A stretch of 64,000 nucleotides of DNA from Syntrophobacter fumaroxidans MPOB (GTDB lineage Bacteria; Desulfobacterota; Syntrophobacteria; Syntrophobacterales; Syntrophobacteraceae), in assembly GCF_000014965.1 (NCBI RefSeq), contig NC_008554.1:3770001-3834000 (forward strand), given 5' to 3'. The translations under genes and the position numbers were made by a program. Shown here piece by piece: positions 35,467 to 45,541 of this stretch. Numbering within the stretch: position 1 is the stretch's first letter; each line of letters begins with the position of its first letter. Below the pieces are notes generated by a model. It made no database searches and had not been told where the DNA came from. It worked only from the letters and a program-made list of their open reading frames with translations.

Positions 35467-38130
35467 ATGAAGAAGTTCTGGCGGGGTCGGCGTGCGGGGA
35501 CGGAGTTCACCGTTTCGGGCGACCCTTTTGGTTATTCGGTCGACACGAAAGCCAGGGTTCCGCTTCAGGCCTGGAGCGAGCGTCTCGCTTCCCGCATTTC
35601 CATGCCGGAAGACCAACAGCACATGCTCGAAGATCTGGCGCGGCGCGGCACCGTTGTCTATGCGGTCAAGTACCGTTCGCAACTGGATTTCGTGTACCTG
35701 AATCTGAGGTTGCACCAGCTTGGTTTGCCTCCGGCATCCTTTCTGTTCGATCTGCATCCATACTTCTACCAGCCGCGCTGGTATGCCCTGAAGCTGCTGG
35801 CCTTCCATTTCTACCACCTGATACGCAGGGGGGAGCTTCCGAATCCTTACGACAGCGGGCACTACCGTGAGAAAATAAAAAAAGGCGAATCGGGTTTGCT
35901 CTTTTTGCTGGGCAAGAGGGGGTACTACCGCCGGGCCGTGCTCGTTGGAAACGACCCCCTGGAGCTGCTGCTCGAGGTTCAGCGGGAGACCGATCGCCCC
36001 ATATTCGTCGTGCCGATCATGCTGCTCTATACCCGGCATCCGGGCAGGGAACGCAAGGGGATGCTCGAGGTGTTCCTCGGTCAGAGAGAGCAGCCGGGGC
36101 ATTTGCGCAAACTCGTGGCGTTCTTTCGCGGTTCTCCGAATTGCGTGATGGAAGCCGGGGAAGCTCTGAACCTGCAGGAAGTGCTGCCCGAGCTGGCGGA
36201 GGGGCCGTACCACAGGCGCAAGCAAGTTTTCGAGATCCGTCGTGGCTTGATCGATTCGGTGGATGAGATCAAACGGGCGGTGGTGGGCCCCACGCTGAAG
36301 AGCAAGCTCGAGTTGAAGGAGATCATCCTGCACCACCCGCGCCTGGATGCTTTCATGCAGCGGCGAGCCCGTTCGCAGAACCAGGAGATCTGGAGGGTCC
36401 GCAAGGAGGCCGACGACTACCTCGAGGAAATCGCGGCCAATTACAGCACCACCCTCATTCAGGTCGGGGAGAAGACCCTCAACTGGGTCTGGAACAACCT
36501 GTTCGACGGGATCGAAGTGGATGTCGACAGCCTGCAGAAGGTGAAGCGGGCCGCGCGGCACGACACTCTCGTCTACATACCGTGTCACAAGAGTCATATC
36601 GACTACCTGGTGCTCTCGTGCATTCTGTTTCAGAACAACCTGACCTGTCCGTTCATCGCCGCGGGGAAGAACCTGTCCTTCTGGCCGCTGGGACCGGTCT
36701 TCCGAAGAGGGGGTGCCTTCTTCATCCGCCGCAGTTTCAAGGGCCTGAAGTTCTATTCCGAGGTGTTTTCGCTCTATGTGAAGACCATGGTGCAACTGGG
36801 GCACAACATAGAGTTCTTCATCGAAGGAGGGCGCAGCCGCACGGGGAAAATGGTCCTGCCCAAGCTCGGGTTGCTCGCCATCCTGATCCAGGCGGTCGAG
36901 GACGAATTCCTGGACGATCTGGTTTTCGTGCCCACATCCATCAGCTACGATCGGATTCCGGAGGAGGAATCCTACACCAAGGAAGTTGCGGGCGGGAGCA
37001 AGGTCGAGGAGAATATTCGTCAACTGGTTCGTGCCAGGGGATTTCTCAAGAAACGGTATGGGCGCATCTACGTCACTTTCGCCGAGCCCGTTTCCCTGCA
37101 GCGCTACCTCGAACGTTACCGGGGAGACTCCACGAAGCTGTTGCCCAAGGAACGGCACGCCATGTACCGGGATTTCGGCTACCGGATCATCAACAGCATC
37201 AATCAGGCCACCCTGGTGACCCCTCATGCCCTGGCCGCTTCGGCCCTGTTGACGTCGGAGCGGCACGGAGTTTCGAAGGCGGAATTCCACGAGGTCTGTG
37301 ATATGTTCCACGGTTACCTGAACAACTGCGGGGTGAAGCTTTCGAAGACGTTGCGCAACTACCAGGCGAGCCTCCAGGATACGCTCTGGGACCTCGAACG
37401 GGGTAAGATCATCGGGAAGCTCAAGGATGAAGACGACGACCTCGAGGAAGAAGTCTTCACCATGGACGACAGCAAGCGCCTTCTGCTCGAGTATTACAAG
37501 AACAATCTGATCCATTTTCTGCTGCCCCCGGCTTATGTCGCCACCTCGATCCTGTCGCAGCAGACGTTTCGTTTCAGCATTTCCCAGGTCGTGGAAGATG
37601 TCGCGTTCATGAAAAACTTCTTCAAGTTCGAATTCGTATACGACAATGAAGTGAGCGACGAGAAGCTGGTGGAGGGGGTCCTCGACAGCTTCAACACCCT
37701 GGGTTGGCTGCACCTCCTGGGCGAGGAAGATCAGCCTTACACGCTGTCTCATAGAGGCCAGCAGGCCGCTCATTCCTTCCACGGCCTGTTGCGCAACTAC
37801 TTCGAGGGCTACTGGCTGGTGCTGAGGGCGACACGCTACCTGCAGAAGAAACCGTATACGGAAAGAGATTTCATCAAGAAGGTTCTCTCCCTGGGACAGA
37901 AGGCTCTGAAGCTGGAACTGGTGGAGCGCCCCGAGTGCATTTCCAAGATGATTTTCGGGAACGCGCTGAAATTTTATGTCGAAAAGAACATCATCGAAAA
38001 GGTCGACTGCGACAAGGGCAAGGAAAAAGAGCAGGAATGCTATACGGATGCGGGCAACCGGGCACTGATACAACACTACAGCAAGCAGATCAGCCGTTTC
38101 CTCCGGTCGCCTCATTTCGCGCTCCAATAG
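35467..38130 (+). CDS. plsB: Glycerol-3-phosphate acyltransferase PlsB
   Basis: Makes lysophosphatidic acid, the first acylation of phospholipid synthesis, at the inner membrane. 887 residues from ATG 35467, with GGAGGAAGG upstream. The GPAT motifs are all present: block I HKSHIDYL (H-x4-D, about 374-381), block II GAFFIRRSFKG, block III FFIEGGRSRTGKM (about 452) and block IV FVPTSISYDRI. A long helical C-terminal region follows, as in E. coli PlsB. Many bacteria use PlsY instead, so a full PlsB is informative. Confidence 0.94.
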   Translation: MKKFWRGRRAGTEFTVSGDPFGYSVDTKARVPLQAWSERLASRISMPEDQQHMLEDLARRGTVVYAVKYRSQLDFVYLNLRLHQLGLPPASFLFDLHPYFYQPRWYALKLLAFHFYHLIRRGELPNPYDSGHYREKIKKGESGLLFLLGKRGYYRRAVLVGNDPLELLLEVQRETDRPIFVVPIMLLYTRHPGRERKGMLEVFLGQREQPGHLRKLVAFFRGSPNCVMEAGEALNLQEVLPELAEGPYHRRKQVFEIRRGLIDSVDEIKRAVVGPTLKSKLELKEIILHHPRLDAFMQRRARSQNQEIWRVRKEADDYLEEIAANYSTTLIQVGEKTLNWVWNNLFDGIEVDVDSLQKVKRAARHDTLVYIPCHKSHIDYLVLSCILFQNNLTCPFIAAGKNLSFWPLGPVFRRGGAFFIRRSFKGLKFYSEVFSLYVKTMVQLGHNIEFFIEGGRSRTGKMVLPKLGLLAILIQAVEDEFLDDLVFVPTSISYDRIPEEESYTKEVAGGSKVEENIRQLVRARGFLKKRYGRIYVTFAEPVSLQRYLERYRGDSTKLLPKERHAMYRDFGYRIINSINQATLVTPHALAASALLTSERHGVSKAEFHEVCDMFHGYLNNCGVKLSKTLRNYQASLQDTLWDLERGKIIGKLKDEDDDLEEEVFTMDDSKRLLLEYYKNNLIHFLLPPAYVATSILSQQTFRFSISQVVEDVAFMKNFFKFEFVYDNEVSDEKLVEGVLDSFNTLGWLHLLGEEDQPYTLSHRGQQAAHSFHGLLRNYFEGYWLVLRATRYLQKKPYTERDFIKKVLSLGQKALKLELVERPECISKMIFGNALKFYVEKNIIEKVDCDKGKEKEQECYTDAGNRALIQHYSKQISRFLRSPHFALQ

Positions 38131-38289
38131 CACAAGGAGCCTGCTCCCCACATTCCGTGATACGCCGTCGAGGTCCGTGCAGGATTCCCGGCACGCAGAC
38201 ATGCAGCGGGTCATGTGGAGCATCGAGTGCATCGCATTGCATCGCGCGTTGAAGATCGCCACTTTTTCTCGTTTTGCAGGAGGCAGTCA

Positions 38290-39363
38290 ATGGAAATAAG
38301 AGTTCAACCGGTTGCTCCGGACAAGCGGCGCCCAAAACCGAAGGACGAGAGCAAGCTCATCTTCGGGAGGGTTTTCAGCGACCACATGTTCATGATGGAT
38401 TTCCGCGCCGGCGCGTGGCAGGACGCACGAGTGGTGCCCTACCAGATCCTCGGGCTGGATCCCGCGGCCATGGTGCTCCATTACGGACAGGGCATCTTCG
38501 AGGGACTGAAAGGCTATCGGTGGCCCAACGGCAAGATTCACCTGTTCCGTCCGGAGAAGAACTTCGAACGGTTCAAGCGGTCGGCGTTGAGGATGTGCAT
38601 GCCCCCGGTGGACGTCGATTTCCAGTTCCGAGCCGTCGAGGCGCTGCTGAAGATCGACAGGGACTGGGTGCCGCACAGCCTCGGTTCTTCCCTTTACATC
38701 CGGCCGACCATGATCGCCAGCGAGCCGCACCTGGGAGTGCGCCCGGCCGGCGAGTACCTTTACTATATCATTACGGGCCCGGTGGCGGCCTACTATGCCG
38801 AGGGTTTCAATCCCGTGAAGATATACGTATCCGATGAATATGTGCGGGCTGTGCGCGGGGGTGTGGGCGAGGCGAAAACCATGGCCAACTACGCCTCCAG
38901 CCTGTATGCGGCGGAAATGGCCAAGAAAAAGGGATTCACCCAGGTTTTGTGGCTGGATGGGATCGAGCGACGGTTCATAGAAGAAGTGGGAACCATGAAC
39001 ATCTTCTTCAGGATCAAGGATGAGCTCGTGACGCCGCCGTTGACCGGTTCAATCCTGCCCGGCGTGACCAGAGACTCGGTCATCGAGCTGGCCCGTCACT
39101 GGGGGATCACGGTGACGGAGCGGCCGATCTCCATCGACGAGGTCATTGACGCCGTCAAATCGGGGAACATGAAGGAAATCTTCGGCACGGGCACGGCAGC
39201 GGTCATTTCTCCCGTGGGAGAAATCTCCTTCAAGGACAAAAACCACACCGTCGGGAATGGCGGGGTCGGCGAATGGTCGCACAGGCTCTACGACGAAATC
39301 GTCGGCATTCAGTACGGTGAGAAGGAAGATCCGTTCGGATGGATCTACCCGGTGAAGGTGTAG
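38290..39363 (+). CDS. ilvE: Branched-chain amino acid aminotransferase IlvE
   Basis: A PLP enzyme for the last step of leucine, isoleucine and valine synthesis. 357 residues from ATG 38290, with AGGAGG upstream. It is the long (group II) BCAT type: ALHYGQ-like VLHYGQGIFEGLK, LYIRPTMIASE, GEAKTMANYASSL with the PLP Lys, and IEEVGTMNIFF plus GTGTAAVISPVG. It is 160 bases after plsB. Confidence 0.93.
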   Translation: MEIRVQPVAPDKRRPKPKDESKLIFGRVFSDHMFMMDFRAGAWQDARVVPYQILGLDPAAMVLHYGQGIFEGLKGYRWPNGKIHLFRPEKNFERFKRSALRMCMPPVDVDFQFRAVEALLKIDRDWVPHSLGSSLYIRPTMIASEPHLGVRPAGEYLYYIITGPVAAYYAEGFNPVKIYVSDEYVRAVRGGVGEAKTMANYASSLYAAEMAKKKGFTQVLWLDGIERRFIEEVGTMNIFFRIKDELVTPPLTGSILPGVTRDSVIELARHWGITVTERPISIDEVIDAVKSGNMKEIFGTGTAAVISPVGEISFKDKNHTVGNGGVGEWSHRLYDEIVGIQYGEKEDPFGWIYPVKV

Positions 39364-39722
39364 AAAGCCCGACGCGGGGCAAACAGCCCGCCCCGGCCCT
39401 TCGCCTCCAAAAGGTTTGATTTTTCAGTCTCTTGCCTGATGTTGGGATGGACTGCACGAGGGTTGAAATATCGGCTCGGTATGCTTAAGTTTCTTTTGAG
39501 GTTGACGATATGTCGCCTTCTCCTAACCCCTGGACCCTGTTCGGCATTTCCCCCTCCGGCCGAACAGGGTTTGACGTTTAAAGGCGGGGCGGTTGCGCGT
39601 GCCGGGCTCCGTGAGCCGGTTCCAGGACACGACCGATCGATCCGGTCAAACGCCGGCTCTCCGTCGTCGCCCGCCCCGTCGCGGACGGTGCGGGAATCCA
39701 CTCTGTCCGCCTCCACGCGGCA
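39364..39722. other. Convergent gap after ilvE
   Basis: No gene seen. It contains the hairpin listed separately, which may end ilvE transcription. Confidence 0.5.
39535..39569 (+). terminator. Perfect 11-bp hairpin downstream of ilvE
   Basis: CCCTGTTCGGC (39535-39545) pairs exactly with GCCGAACAGGG (39559-39569), followed by TTTGACGTTT. It is a possible terminator for ilvE, or for the facing gene, given its symmetry. Confidence 0.5.
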
Positions 39723-40187
39723 TCACGTGCCGCCGGTCTTGAGAAACCGGTTCAGGGACTTTTCCCAGTATTGCATGAACTCGAGGTAGAACTCCTCCGT
39801 GTATTCCCGTACGAATTCTTCCCCGGCGCCGCTCAACGCCGTGTACATGTAAGTCACGCGGGCGTTCGTGGCGTCTTCCCCCGTTCTTTCCAGGGCGATG
39901 GTGATCTTTCCCACCGTCTCCCCCGGTGTAACCTTGACGATTTCCAGGCGGAAATTCACCGGGTCCAGCTCGGTCATGACCCACACGACGGGTTCCTGAG
40001 GGTCGCCGGTCAGGAAGACGCAGTCCTTCTCCGCATAGCCCGACCGGGAGAGCACGAGGTAGGGGTCCCAGCCCTTGACCCATTCAGCTTCCCGAACGGG
40101 ACAGAGAAGAGGGAACACCTTTTCCGGCCCGGCGTCGATCTTCTGAACGTAGCTCCTTTCCACACGTGACGGTTCTGCCACTTTCAT
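39723..40187 (-). CDS. SRPBCC-fold protein
   Basis: 154 residues from ATG 40187, with AAGGAG upstream. The START/Bet v1-like fold is suggested by a first strand RSYVQKIDAGPEKVFPLLCP, mid strands with VVWVMTELDPVNFRLEIVK, and a C-terminal amphipathic helix ending YWEKSLNRFLKTGG. Such proteins bind hydrophobic ligands or act as hydratases/cyclases. No specific function. It lies downstream of serA, 211 bases away. Confidence 0.7.
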   Translation of the reverse strand: MKVAEPSRVERSYVQKIDAGPEKVFPLLCPVREAEWVKGWDPYLVLSRSGYAEKDCVFLTGDPQEPVVWVMTELDPVNFRLEIVKVTPGETVGKITIALERTGEDATNARVTYMYTALSGAGEEFVREYTEEFYLEFMQYWEKSLNRFLKTGGT

Positions 40188-40398
40188 CAACGGCTCCTTT
40201 GAATCGCGAGAATGAGCTGCCGGATTTCCCGTACCCGCAGTGCACTCCTGTGGCCGCGGACTTTACCGTACTCCAATGCGTCGATCGGGCGGTCCCGGGA
40301 GGGGCCCCGGTGTATCGAGCGCAGGGTCACGCCCGGACATGGACCCACCCCGGGGCGCCTTCCCCGGGCAATCACCCCGGGGACCACTTCCAGGAGGC

Positions 40399-41976
40399 TC
40401 ACAGTTTGACCTGCTGGACACTGATGATGCTTGGATGCCTCCGCAACGTCTCGATGGCTTCCGGCGGGGCTTCGTTGTCCAGCCGGATGATGGCGATCGC
40501 CTTGTCCCGCGGGGTTCGGCTCAAATGCATGTTGGCGATGTTCACCTGGTGGCTCCCGAGGGTGGTTCCAATCAAGCCGATGGTCCCCGGTTTGTCGTAG
40601 TTCTGGATCAGGAGGTTGATGCCCTCGAGCTCGGCTTCGAGACGATAATCGTTGATCCGGATCAGGCGAATCTCGTGTCCCTGAAGCACCGCGCCGGCGG
40701 CGGAGAATTCCTCGCGCGGGCTGATGGCTTTGACCGCGATTTCGCCGGTGTATCCCTTGGATTCGGAACGGGTCGTCGTGATCAGCTCGATCTGTCGCTC
40801 CTTGAGCAGCAGCGGCGCGTTCACGAGATTGACCTTTTCGGCCAGAATGGGATCGAGCAAGCCCTTGATCACGGTGTGGGTGAGGGGCTGAAGAGGCAGT
40901 TCCTGAAGGTCGGAGCCGCTGTAAGTGATCTCGAGCCGCTGAATGGGGGTGGAAACCTGCCCCTGCAGGCTCCCGAGCCGTTCCGCCAGAACGAGGTAGG
41001 GCTTGATTTTCTCGTAGTCCTGGGGGCGGATGGACGGAAAATTCACCGCGTTGCGGATGATCCCGTAGAGGAGGTAGTCAACGATCTGGGTGGCTATGGC
41101 CCGCGCCACGTTGGCCTGAGCCTGGTAGCTGGACGCGCCCAGGTGCGGAGTGAAGATGACGTTTTCCAGCTTCAGCAAGGGGCTGTCGACCGGCGGCTCC
41201 TGTTCGAAGACATCCAGAGCCGCCCCACCCACGTGGCCGTTCAGCAGGAATTCGTAGAGCGCCTGCTCGTCGATCAGACCGCCTCGGGCGCAGTTGAGGA
41301 TGCGCACGCCGGGCTTGGTCCGGGCCAGGGTCTCGCGATTCAGGATGCGAACAGTCTCGCTGGTGGAAGGGGTATGCAGTGTAAGGAAATCGGAGCGGGC
41401 CAGCAACTCGTCCAGGGGCACCCACTCGACGCCGAGGATGGCCGCCGCTTCCGGAATGATGTACGGATCGTGGCCGAGAACGTCCATCTTCATTGACAGC
41501 GCCCGGTCCGCCACGATGCTTCCGATCTTCCCGAGACCGATGATCCCCAAAGTCTGGTGGAACAATTCGGTACCCATGAAGCGTTTCTTGTCCCAGCGTC
41601 CTTCGCGCATGGATTGCGTCGCCTGGGGAATGTGCCGGGCCAGGGCGAGCATCATCGCGATGGTGTGTTCGGCCGCCGCGGTCGCGTTCGCGCCGGGGGT
41701 GTTCATGACCAGGGCGCCGCGCGCGCTCGCCGCTTTGACGTCGATGTTGTCGACGCCCGTGCCGGCTCGACCGATCACTTTCAGCCGGGGGGCGTTCTCG
41801 ATGAGCTCGGCGGTGATGCGGGTGCGGCTTCGCACGATCACCGCATCGTAGTCGGGCAGCATCGCCTTGATTTCCTCGGCGCCCGGCTGGTCCGGAACAT
41901 CCACATCGATCCCTTCGGCGGCCCTGAGTATGGACAGGCCGACTTCATGCATTCCATCGCAAATCAGGACTTTCAT
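40399..41976 (-). CDS. serA: D-3-phosphoglycerate dehydrogenase SerA
   Basis: First step of serine synthesis: 3-phosphoglycerate to 3-phosphohydroxypyruvate with NAD. The 525-residue form has substrate and NAD domains (GRAGTGVDNIDVKAAS, GIIGLGKIGSIVADRA), an intervening ASB-type domain (about 320-445) and a C-terminal ACT domain (PGTIGLIGTTLGSHQVNIAN) for serine feedback. The usual active-site Arg and Glu-His regions (NCARGGLIDE) are present. Confidence 0.95.
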   Translation of the reverse strand: MKVLICDGMHEVGLSILRAAEGIDVDVPDQPGAEEIKAMLPDYDAVIVRSRTRITAELIENAPRLKVIGRAGTGVDNIDVKAASARGALVMNTPGANATAAAEHTIAMMLALARHIPQATQSMREGRWDKKRFMGTELFHQTLGIIGLGKIGSIVADRALSMKMDVLGHDPYIIPEAAAILGVEWVPLDELLARSDFLTLHTPSTSETVRILNRETLARTKPGVRILNCARGGLIDEQALYEFLLNGHVGGAALDVFEQEPPVDSPLLKLENVIFTPHLGASSYQAQANVARAIATQIVDYLLYGIIRNAVNFPSIRPQDYEKIKPYLVLAERLGSLQGQVSTPIQRLEITYSGSDLQELPLQPLTHTVIKGLLDPILAEKVNLVNAPLLLKERQIELITTTRSESKGYTGEIAVKAISPREEFSAAGAVLQGHEIRLIRINDYRLEAELEGINLLIQNYDKPGTIGLIGTTLGSHQVNIANMHLSRTPRDKAIAIIRLDNEAPPEAIETLRRHPSIISVQQVKL

Positions 41977-42015
41977 GGCATGTACCCTTCCTTGCGTTCC
42001 AGCGGACAGCGTGGA

Positions 42016-42046
42016 AGCGTTCCGAACGCTCTTCCCGGGCGGGAAG
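42016..42046 (-). terminator. Paired small hairpins after livF
   Basis: AGCGTTC/GAACGCT (42016-42030) and CTTCCCG/CGGGAAG (42031-42046) lie between the livF stop and serA. They may be a weak terminator; no U-run. Confidence 0.3.
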
Positions 42047-42051
42047 ACGGT

Positions 42052-42771
42052 CTATCCGAGATAAGCCCTCTGGATCTTCGGATCGTTGCGCAACGCCTCG
42101 GCGGAGCCTTCCATCACGATGTTCCCCGCCTCCAGGACATAGGCCCGGTGTGCGTATTTCAAGGCGATGCGGGCGTTCTGCTCCACCACCAGGATCGTCA
42201 TTCCGGCTTCGTTGAGCTGCTTGAGCACCCGGAAAAGCTCCTGCATGAGCAGCGGGGCCAGGCCCATCGAGGGTTCGTCCAGAAGAATGAAACGGACCCC
42301 GCTCATGAACGCGCGCCCCATGGCGAGCATCTGTTGCTCCCCGCCGCTCAGGGTGTCCCCCCGCTGGTTCCTCCTGTCCTTGAGGCGCGGGAAGAGCGAG
42401 AACACCCGCTCGTAGTCGGCGTCGAGGTTCTCTTTGTCGGTCCGGGCGTAGCTGGCCAGTTTCAGGTTCTCCAGCACGCTCAGATTTCCGAAAATGTGCC
42501 GCCCTTCGGGGACGAGCCCGATACCGAATTTCGCCACCAGGACATGGGCCGGGACGGGGAGCAGATCGATTCCGTTGTAAGTGATGCCGCCCTCGCTCAC
42601 CGTCGGTCCTTCCGGCGGCGGCAACCGCATGATGCTCATCAGGGTCGTCGACTTCCCCGCTCCGTTTGCTCCCAGCAAGGCAACCACTTCTCCGTCGTTC
42701 ACGTGGAAGCTGATTCCCCGCAAGGCGGTTATGCTGCCGTAACGTACATGCAGATTCCTGACTTCAAGCAT
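42052..42771 (-). CDS. livF: Branched-chain amino acid ABC transporter ATPase LivF
   Basis: 239 residues from ATG 42771, which overlaps the livG stop by eight bases; a TTG at 42792 is an in-frame alternative. Walker A GANGAGKST, signature LSGGEQQMLAMGRA and Walker B FILLDEPSMGL are intact. LivF ends with the usual short C-terminus (ALRNDPKIQRAYLG). Confidence 0.93.
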   Translation of the reverse strand: MLEVRNLHVRYGSITALRGISFHVNDGEVVALLGANGAGKSTTLMSIMRLPPPEGPTVSEGGITYNGIDLLPVPAHVLVAKFGIGLVPEGRHIFGNLSVLENLKLASYARTDKENLDADYERVFSLFPRLKDRRNQRGDTLSGGEQQMLAMGRAFMSGVRFILLDEPSMGLAPLLMQELFRVLKQLNEAGMTILVVEQNARIALKYAHRAYVLEAGNIVMEGSAEALRNDPKIQRAYLG

Positions 42772-43540
42772 AGGACGGTTCTTCTTCTCCAAGGTAGGCC
42801 TGGATCACCCGCCGGTTCTGTTTCACCTGGTCCGGAGTGCCGTCGGCGATCGTCTCTCCGAAATCGAGAACCTTGATATGGTCGCACACGCTCATCACCA
42901 CGCGCATGTGGTGTTCGATCAGCCAGATGGTCAGCTTGAATTCCGTGCGGATCCAGCGGATCAGATCGATGAGTTGCTCGACTTCGCCGGGGTTCATTCC
43001 CGCGGCGGGTTCGTCGAGGAGCAGCAGCTTCGGGTGGATCGACAAGGCGCGCCCGATTTCAAGCCGCCTCTGCAGACCGTAGGGCAGATTCTTGGGGTAT
43101 TCCTTGGCGTAGTGATTCAGCCCGAGCAATTCGAGCAGCTCGCTCGCCGTTCTACGGACCTTCGCTTCACTGGCACGGAAGGATGGCGTGCGCAGAACCG
43201 ATTTGACGAGCCCGTAACCCAGCAGGTAGTGTTGTGAGATGCACAGGTTGTCGAAGACGGTCAGGGTGTTCCACAACCGTATGTTCTGGAAGGTGCGCGC
43301 GATACCCAGGGCCGTGACCTTGTGCGGACGCAGGCCGGCGATGTTTTTCCCGAGCAGTTGAATCTCGCCCTCCGTGGGTCTGTAGAAGCCGCACACCAGA
43401 TTGAACACGGTGGTTTTCCCGGCGCCGTTGGGTCCGATGAGACCCAGGAGCTCCCCGCCTTCGAGCGTCAGGTTGAGGTTGTAGACTGCCCGAAGCCCGC
43501 CGAAGAAGTGAGTCAAATCCCTTATTTCAAGCAGCGACAT
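42764..43540 (-). CDS. livG: Branched-chain amino acid ABC transporter ATPase LivG
   Basis: 258 residues starting immediately after the livM stop. Walker A is GPNGAGKTTVFNL. GIARTFQNIRLW is the LivG-type Q-loop. The signature is LPYGLQRRLEIGRAL (LSGGQ replaced as usual for LivG), then LLLLDEPAAGMNP. It pairs with LivF as the transport ATPase. Confidence 0.93.
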   Translation of the reverse strand: MSLLEIRDLTHFFGGLRAVYNLNLTLEGGELLGLIGPNGAGKTTVFNLVCGFYRPTEGEIQLLGKNIAGLRPHKVTALGIARTFQNIRLWNTLTVFDNLCISQHYLLGYGLVKSVLRTPSFRASEAKVRRTASELLELLGLNHYAKEYPKNLPYGLQRRLEIGRALSIHPKLLLLDEPAAGMNPGEVEQLIDLIRWIRTEFKLTIWLIEHHMRVVMSVCDHIKVLDFGETIADGTPDQVKQNRRVIQAYLGEEEPSYA

Positions 43541-44563
43541 CTACACCTGCCTTTCCTTCTTGGCAAACCGGCGGCCGAGCCACGGGAAGACGTCGGTCAG
43601 TTCGCGATGACCAAAAAGCCCCTCGGGACGGAAGAGCATCAGCAGAATGAGCAAAAGCGGGACCACCACCCACTTCCAGACCTGGAAGGAGCGGAAGAGC
43701 TCGAGGCCGACGGTGAGGATGACGGCGCTCAGGACGGACCCGCTGAGCGAACCCATGCCTCCGAGGTACACCATCACCAGGACTTCCGTGGATTTCATGA
43801 TCGTGAAGGTTCCGGGATTGATATAGCCGAGCACGTGAGCGAACAGACCCCCGGCAATGCCCGCCAATCCGGAGGACAGCATGAAGGCGACCATTTTCAT
43901 CCGCCGGGTATCCACGCTCATTATTTCCGCGGCGATTTCATCGTCCCGGATCGCCACGATCCCTTTTCCGTAGGTGGAATTGACAAAGCGGTAGAGGACC
44001 CAGATCGTCAAGCCGGTGGCGATCAGTACCCAGATCAGAACCCAGGGTACCGGGACGGCGCTCTTCATCGCATTTACGACGCCCCCCATTCCCATGAAAC
44101 CCCGGGCGCCGCCGATCACCTGCAGGTTCTCGATGGAGCTCTTGACAATGTAGTTGACCGCCAACGTGATGATGGCGAGGTAGTCTCCCCGGGTCCGGAA
44201 CGAGGGGATGGCCACCAACAGCCCCGCCAGGGCGGCACCGATGCCCCCGATGAGCAAAGTGACGGGGAACAGCACGACCGCGCTCACCGGCGGGAAAAGA
44301 GAAGGTCCGAAAATTGTGCTGTCGGTGAAGAACCATACGTTGAGCACCGAAGTGATGTAGGCACCGACCGCCATGAACCCGGCATGCCCCACCGAAAACT
44401 CGCCCATGTAACCGTTGACGAGGTTCAGCGAGGAGGAAAGTATGATGTTGATGCCGATGTACATGATGACGAGTTGAATATAGGAATTCACCCAGTTGCC
44501 CATGGCGCCGGCGACGAGGAGAATGCCCAGAAGGACGTATGCCAGTATCGACAATGATCGCAT
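43541..44563 (-). CDS. livM: Branched-chain amino acid ABC transporter permease LivM
   Basis: 340 residues with about ten hydrophobic segments. The BPD_transp_2 motif region GDYLAIITLAVNYIVKSSIE and the permease signature GLAGIAGGLFAHVLGYI plus MVYLGGMGSLSGSVLSA are present. The gene begins 16 bases after livH. Confidence 0.92.
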   Translation of the reverse strand: MRSLSILAYVLLGILLVAGAMGNWVNSYIQLVIMYIGINIILSSSLNLVNGYMGEFSVGHAGFMAVGAYITSVLNVWFFTDSTIFGPSLFPPVSAVVLFPVTLLIGGIGAALAGLLVAIPSFRTRGDYLAIITLAVNYIVKSSIENLQVIGGARGFMGMGGVVNAMKSAVPVPWVLIWVLIATGLTIWVLYRFVNSTYGKGIVAIRDDEIAAEIMSVDTRRMKMVAFMLSSGLAGIAGGLFAHVLGYINPGTFTIMKSTEVLVMVYLGGMGSLSGSVLSAVILTVGLELFRSFQVWKWVVVPLLLILLMLFRPEGLFGHRELTDVFPWLGRRFAKKERQV

Positions 44564-44579
44564 GCTTTTTGTCCTGGTC

Positions 44580-45536
44580 CTAGATTTTGGTCGCGCGGGC
44601 GACGCCGAAGATCCCCGTCGGCTTTACAGTGAGAAACATCAATAGAATGCTGAAGGCGATGAGATCCCTCAGGGTCGAGGGGAAATAGGCCGCGACAAAA
44701 ATTTCGATGAATCCGAGGAGGAATCCTCCCAGGAATGCCCCGCGAATCTCTCCGATTCCGCCAAGGACAGCCGCGATGAACGCTTTCCAGCCTACCAGCG
44801 CGCCCATGTACGGCTCCAGGACCGGGTAGGCGGTCGCGAACAGGACTCCGGCCAGGGCGGCCATCGACGAACCCAGAATGAATGTGAACACGATCACCGT
44901 GTCGACCGGAATTCCCATCAGGGGGACAGCCATCCGGTCGTAGGAAATCGCGCGCATCGCCATGCCGATCTTGGTCTTGCGGACGATGGTTTCGAGCAGC
45001 AGGAAGACGAGTATGGTGGTGACGATGACCAGGATCTTGATGTTGCTGATGACGACTCCGCCGACGGTGTACACGGCCTTGGGGAGCAGTTCCGGAAAGC
45101 TTCGGCGGCTGGCGCCCAGCAGGGCGAGGTTGCCGTTTTCCAGGATCAGCCCGCACATCAGGGCGGTGATGACCACGTAGAGGCGCGAGACCCCCTTGCG
45201 CCGCAACGGACGGTAGGCAACCCGTTCGATGGCTACCCCCACGCCCGCTGTGAGGATCATCGTCAGAATAAGGCTCAGGACAAAGATGGCCGTCGGAGAA
45301 AGTGCGAATGGAAGCGCCGCCGTGTAATGCCCGAGGAGCAGGGTTGCGATGAAAAAACCGATGTAGGCGCCCACCATGAAAATATCGCCGTGAGCGAAGT
45401 TGATCAGCAGCAGCACGCCGTAGACCAGCGTGTAACCCAGAGCGATGAGGGCGTAAAAGCTTCCCCATTGCATGGCGTTGAGAACGTTCTGAAAAAACGA
45501 CTGCAAAAACAAAGGCCGCTCCTCTTGAGAAACCAT
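44580..45536 (-). CDS. livH: Branched-chain amino acid ABC transporter permease LivH
   Basis: About 318 residues. The start is uncertain: ATG 45536 lies only six bases below a strong hairpin and has no ribosome site. TTG at 45512 follows GAGGAG by six bases and may be the real start. The body is a LivH permease: GYTLVYGVLLLINFAHGDIF, GVGVAIERVAYRPLR, FVAAYFPSTLRDLIAF. It is followed by livM. Confidence 0.9.
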   Translation of the reverse strand: MVSQEERPLFLQSFFQNVLNAMQWGSFYALIALGYTLVYGVLLLINFAHGDIFMVGAYIGFFIATLLLGHYTAALPFALSPTAIFVLSLILTMILTAGVGVAIERVAYRPLRRKGVSRLYVVITALMCGLILENGNLALLGASRRSFPELLPKAVYTVGGVVISNIKILVIVTTILVFLLLETIVRKTKIGMAMRAISYDRMAVPLMGIPVDTVIVFTFILGSSMAALAGVLFATAYPVLEPYMGALVGWKAFIAAVLGGIGEIRGAFLGGFLLGFIEIFVAAYFPSTLRDLIAFSILLMFLTVKPTGIFGVARATKI

Positions 45537-45541
45537 ATAGA

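Noticed and set aside
35443-38262. 939-residue minus-strand frame
   Set aside because: Antisense of plsB, whose acyltransferase motifs are intact.
40300-40398. CCCCGGGG palindromes between the SRPBCC gene and serA, as a possible terminator
   Set aside because: Short, purely GC stems without a U-tract; too common in this GC-rich DNA.
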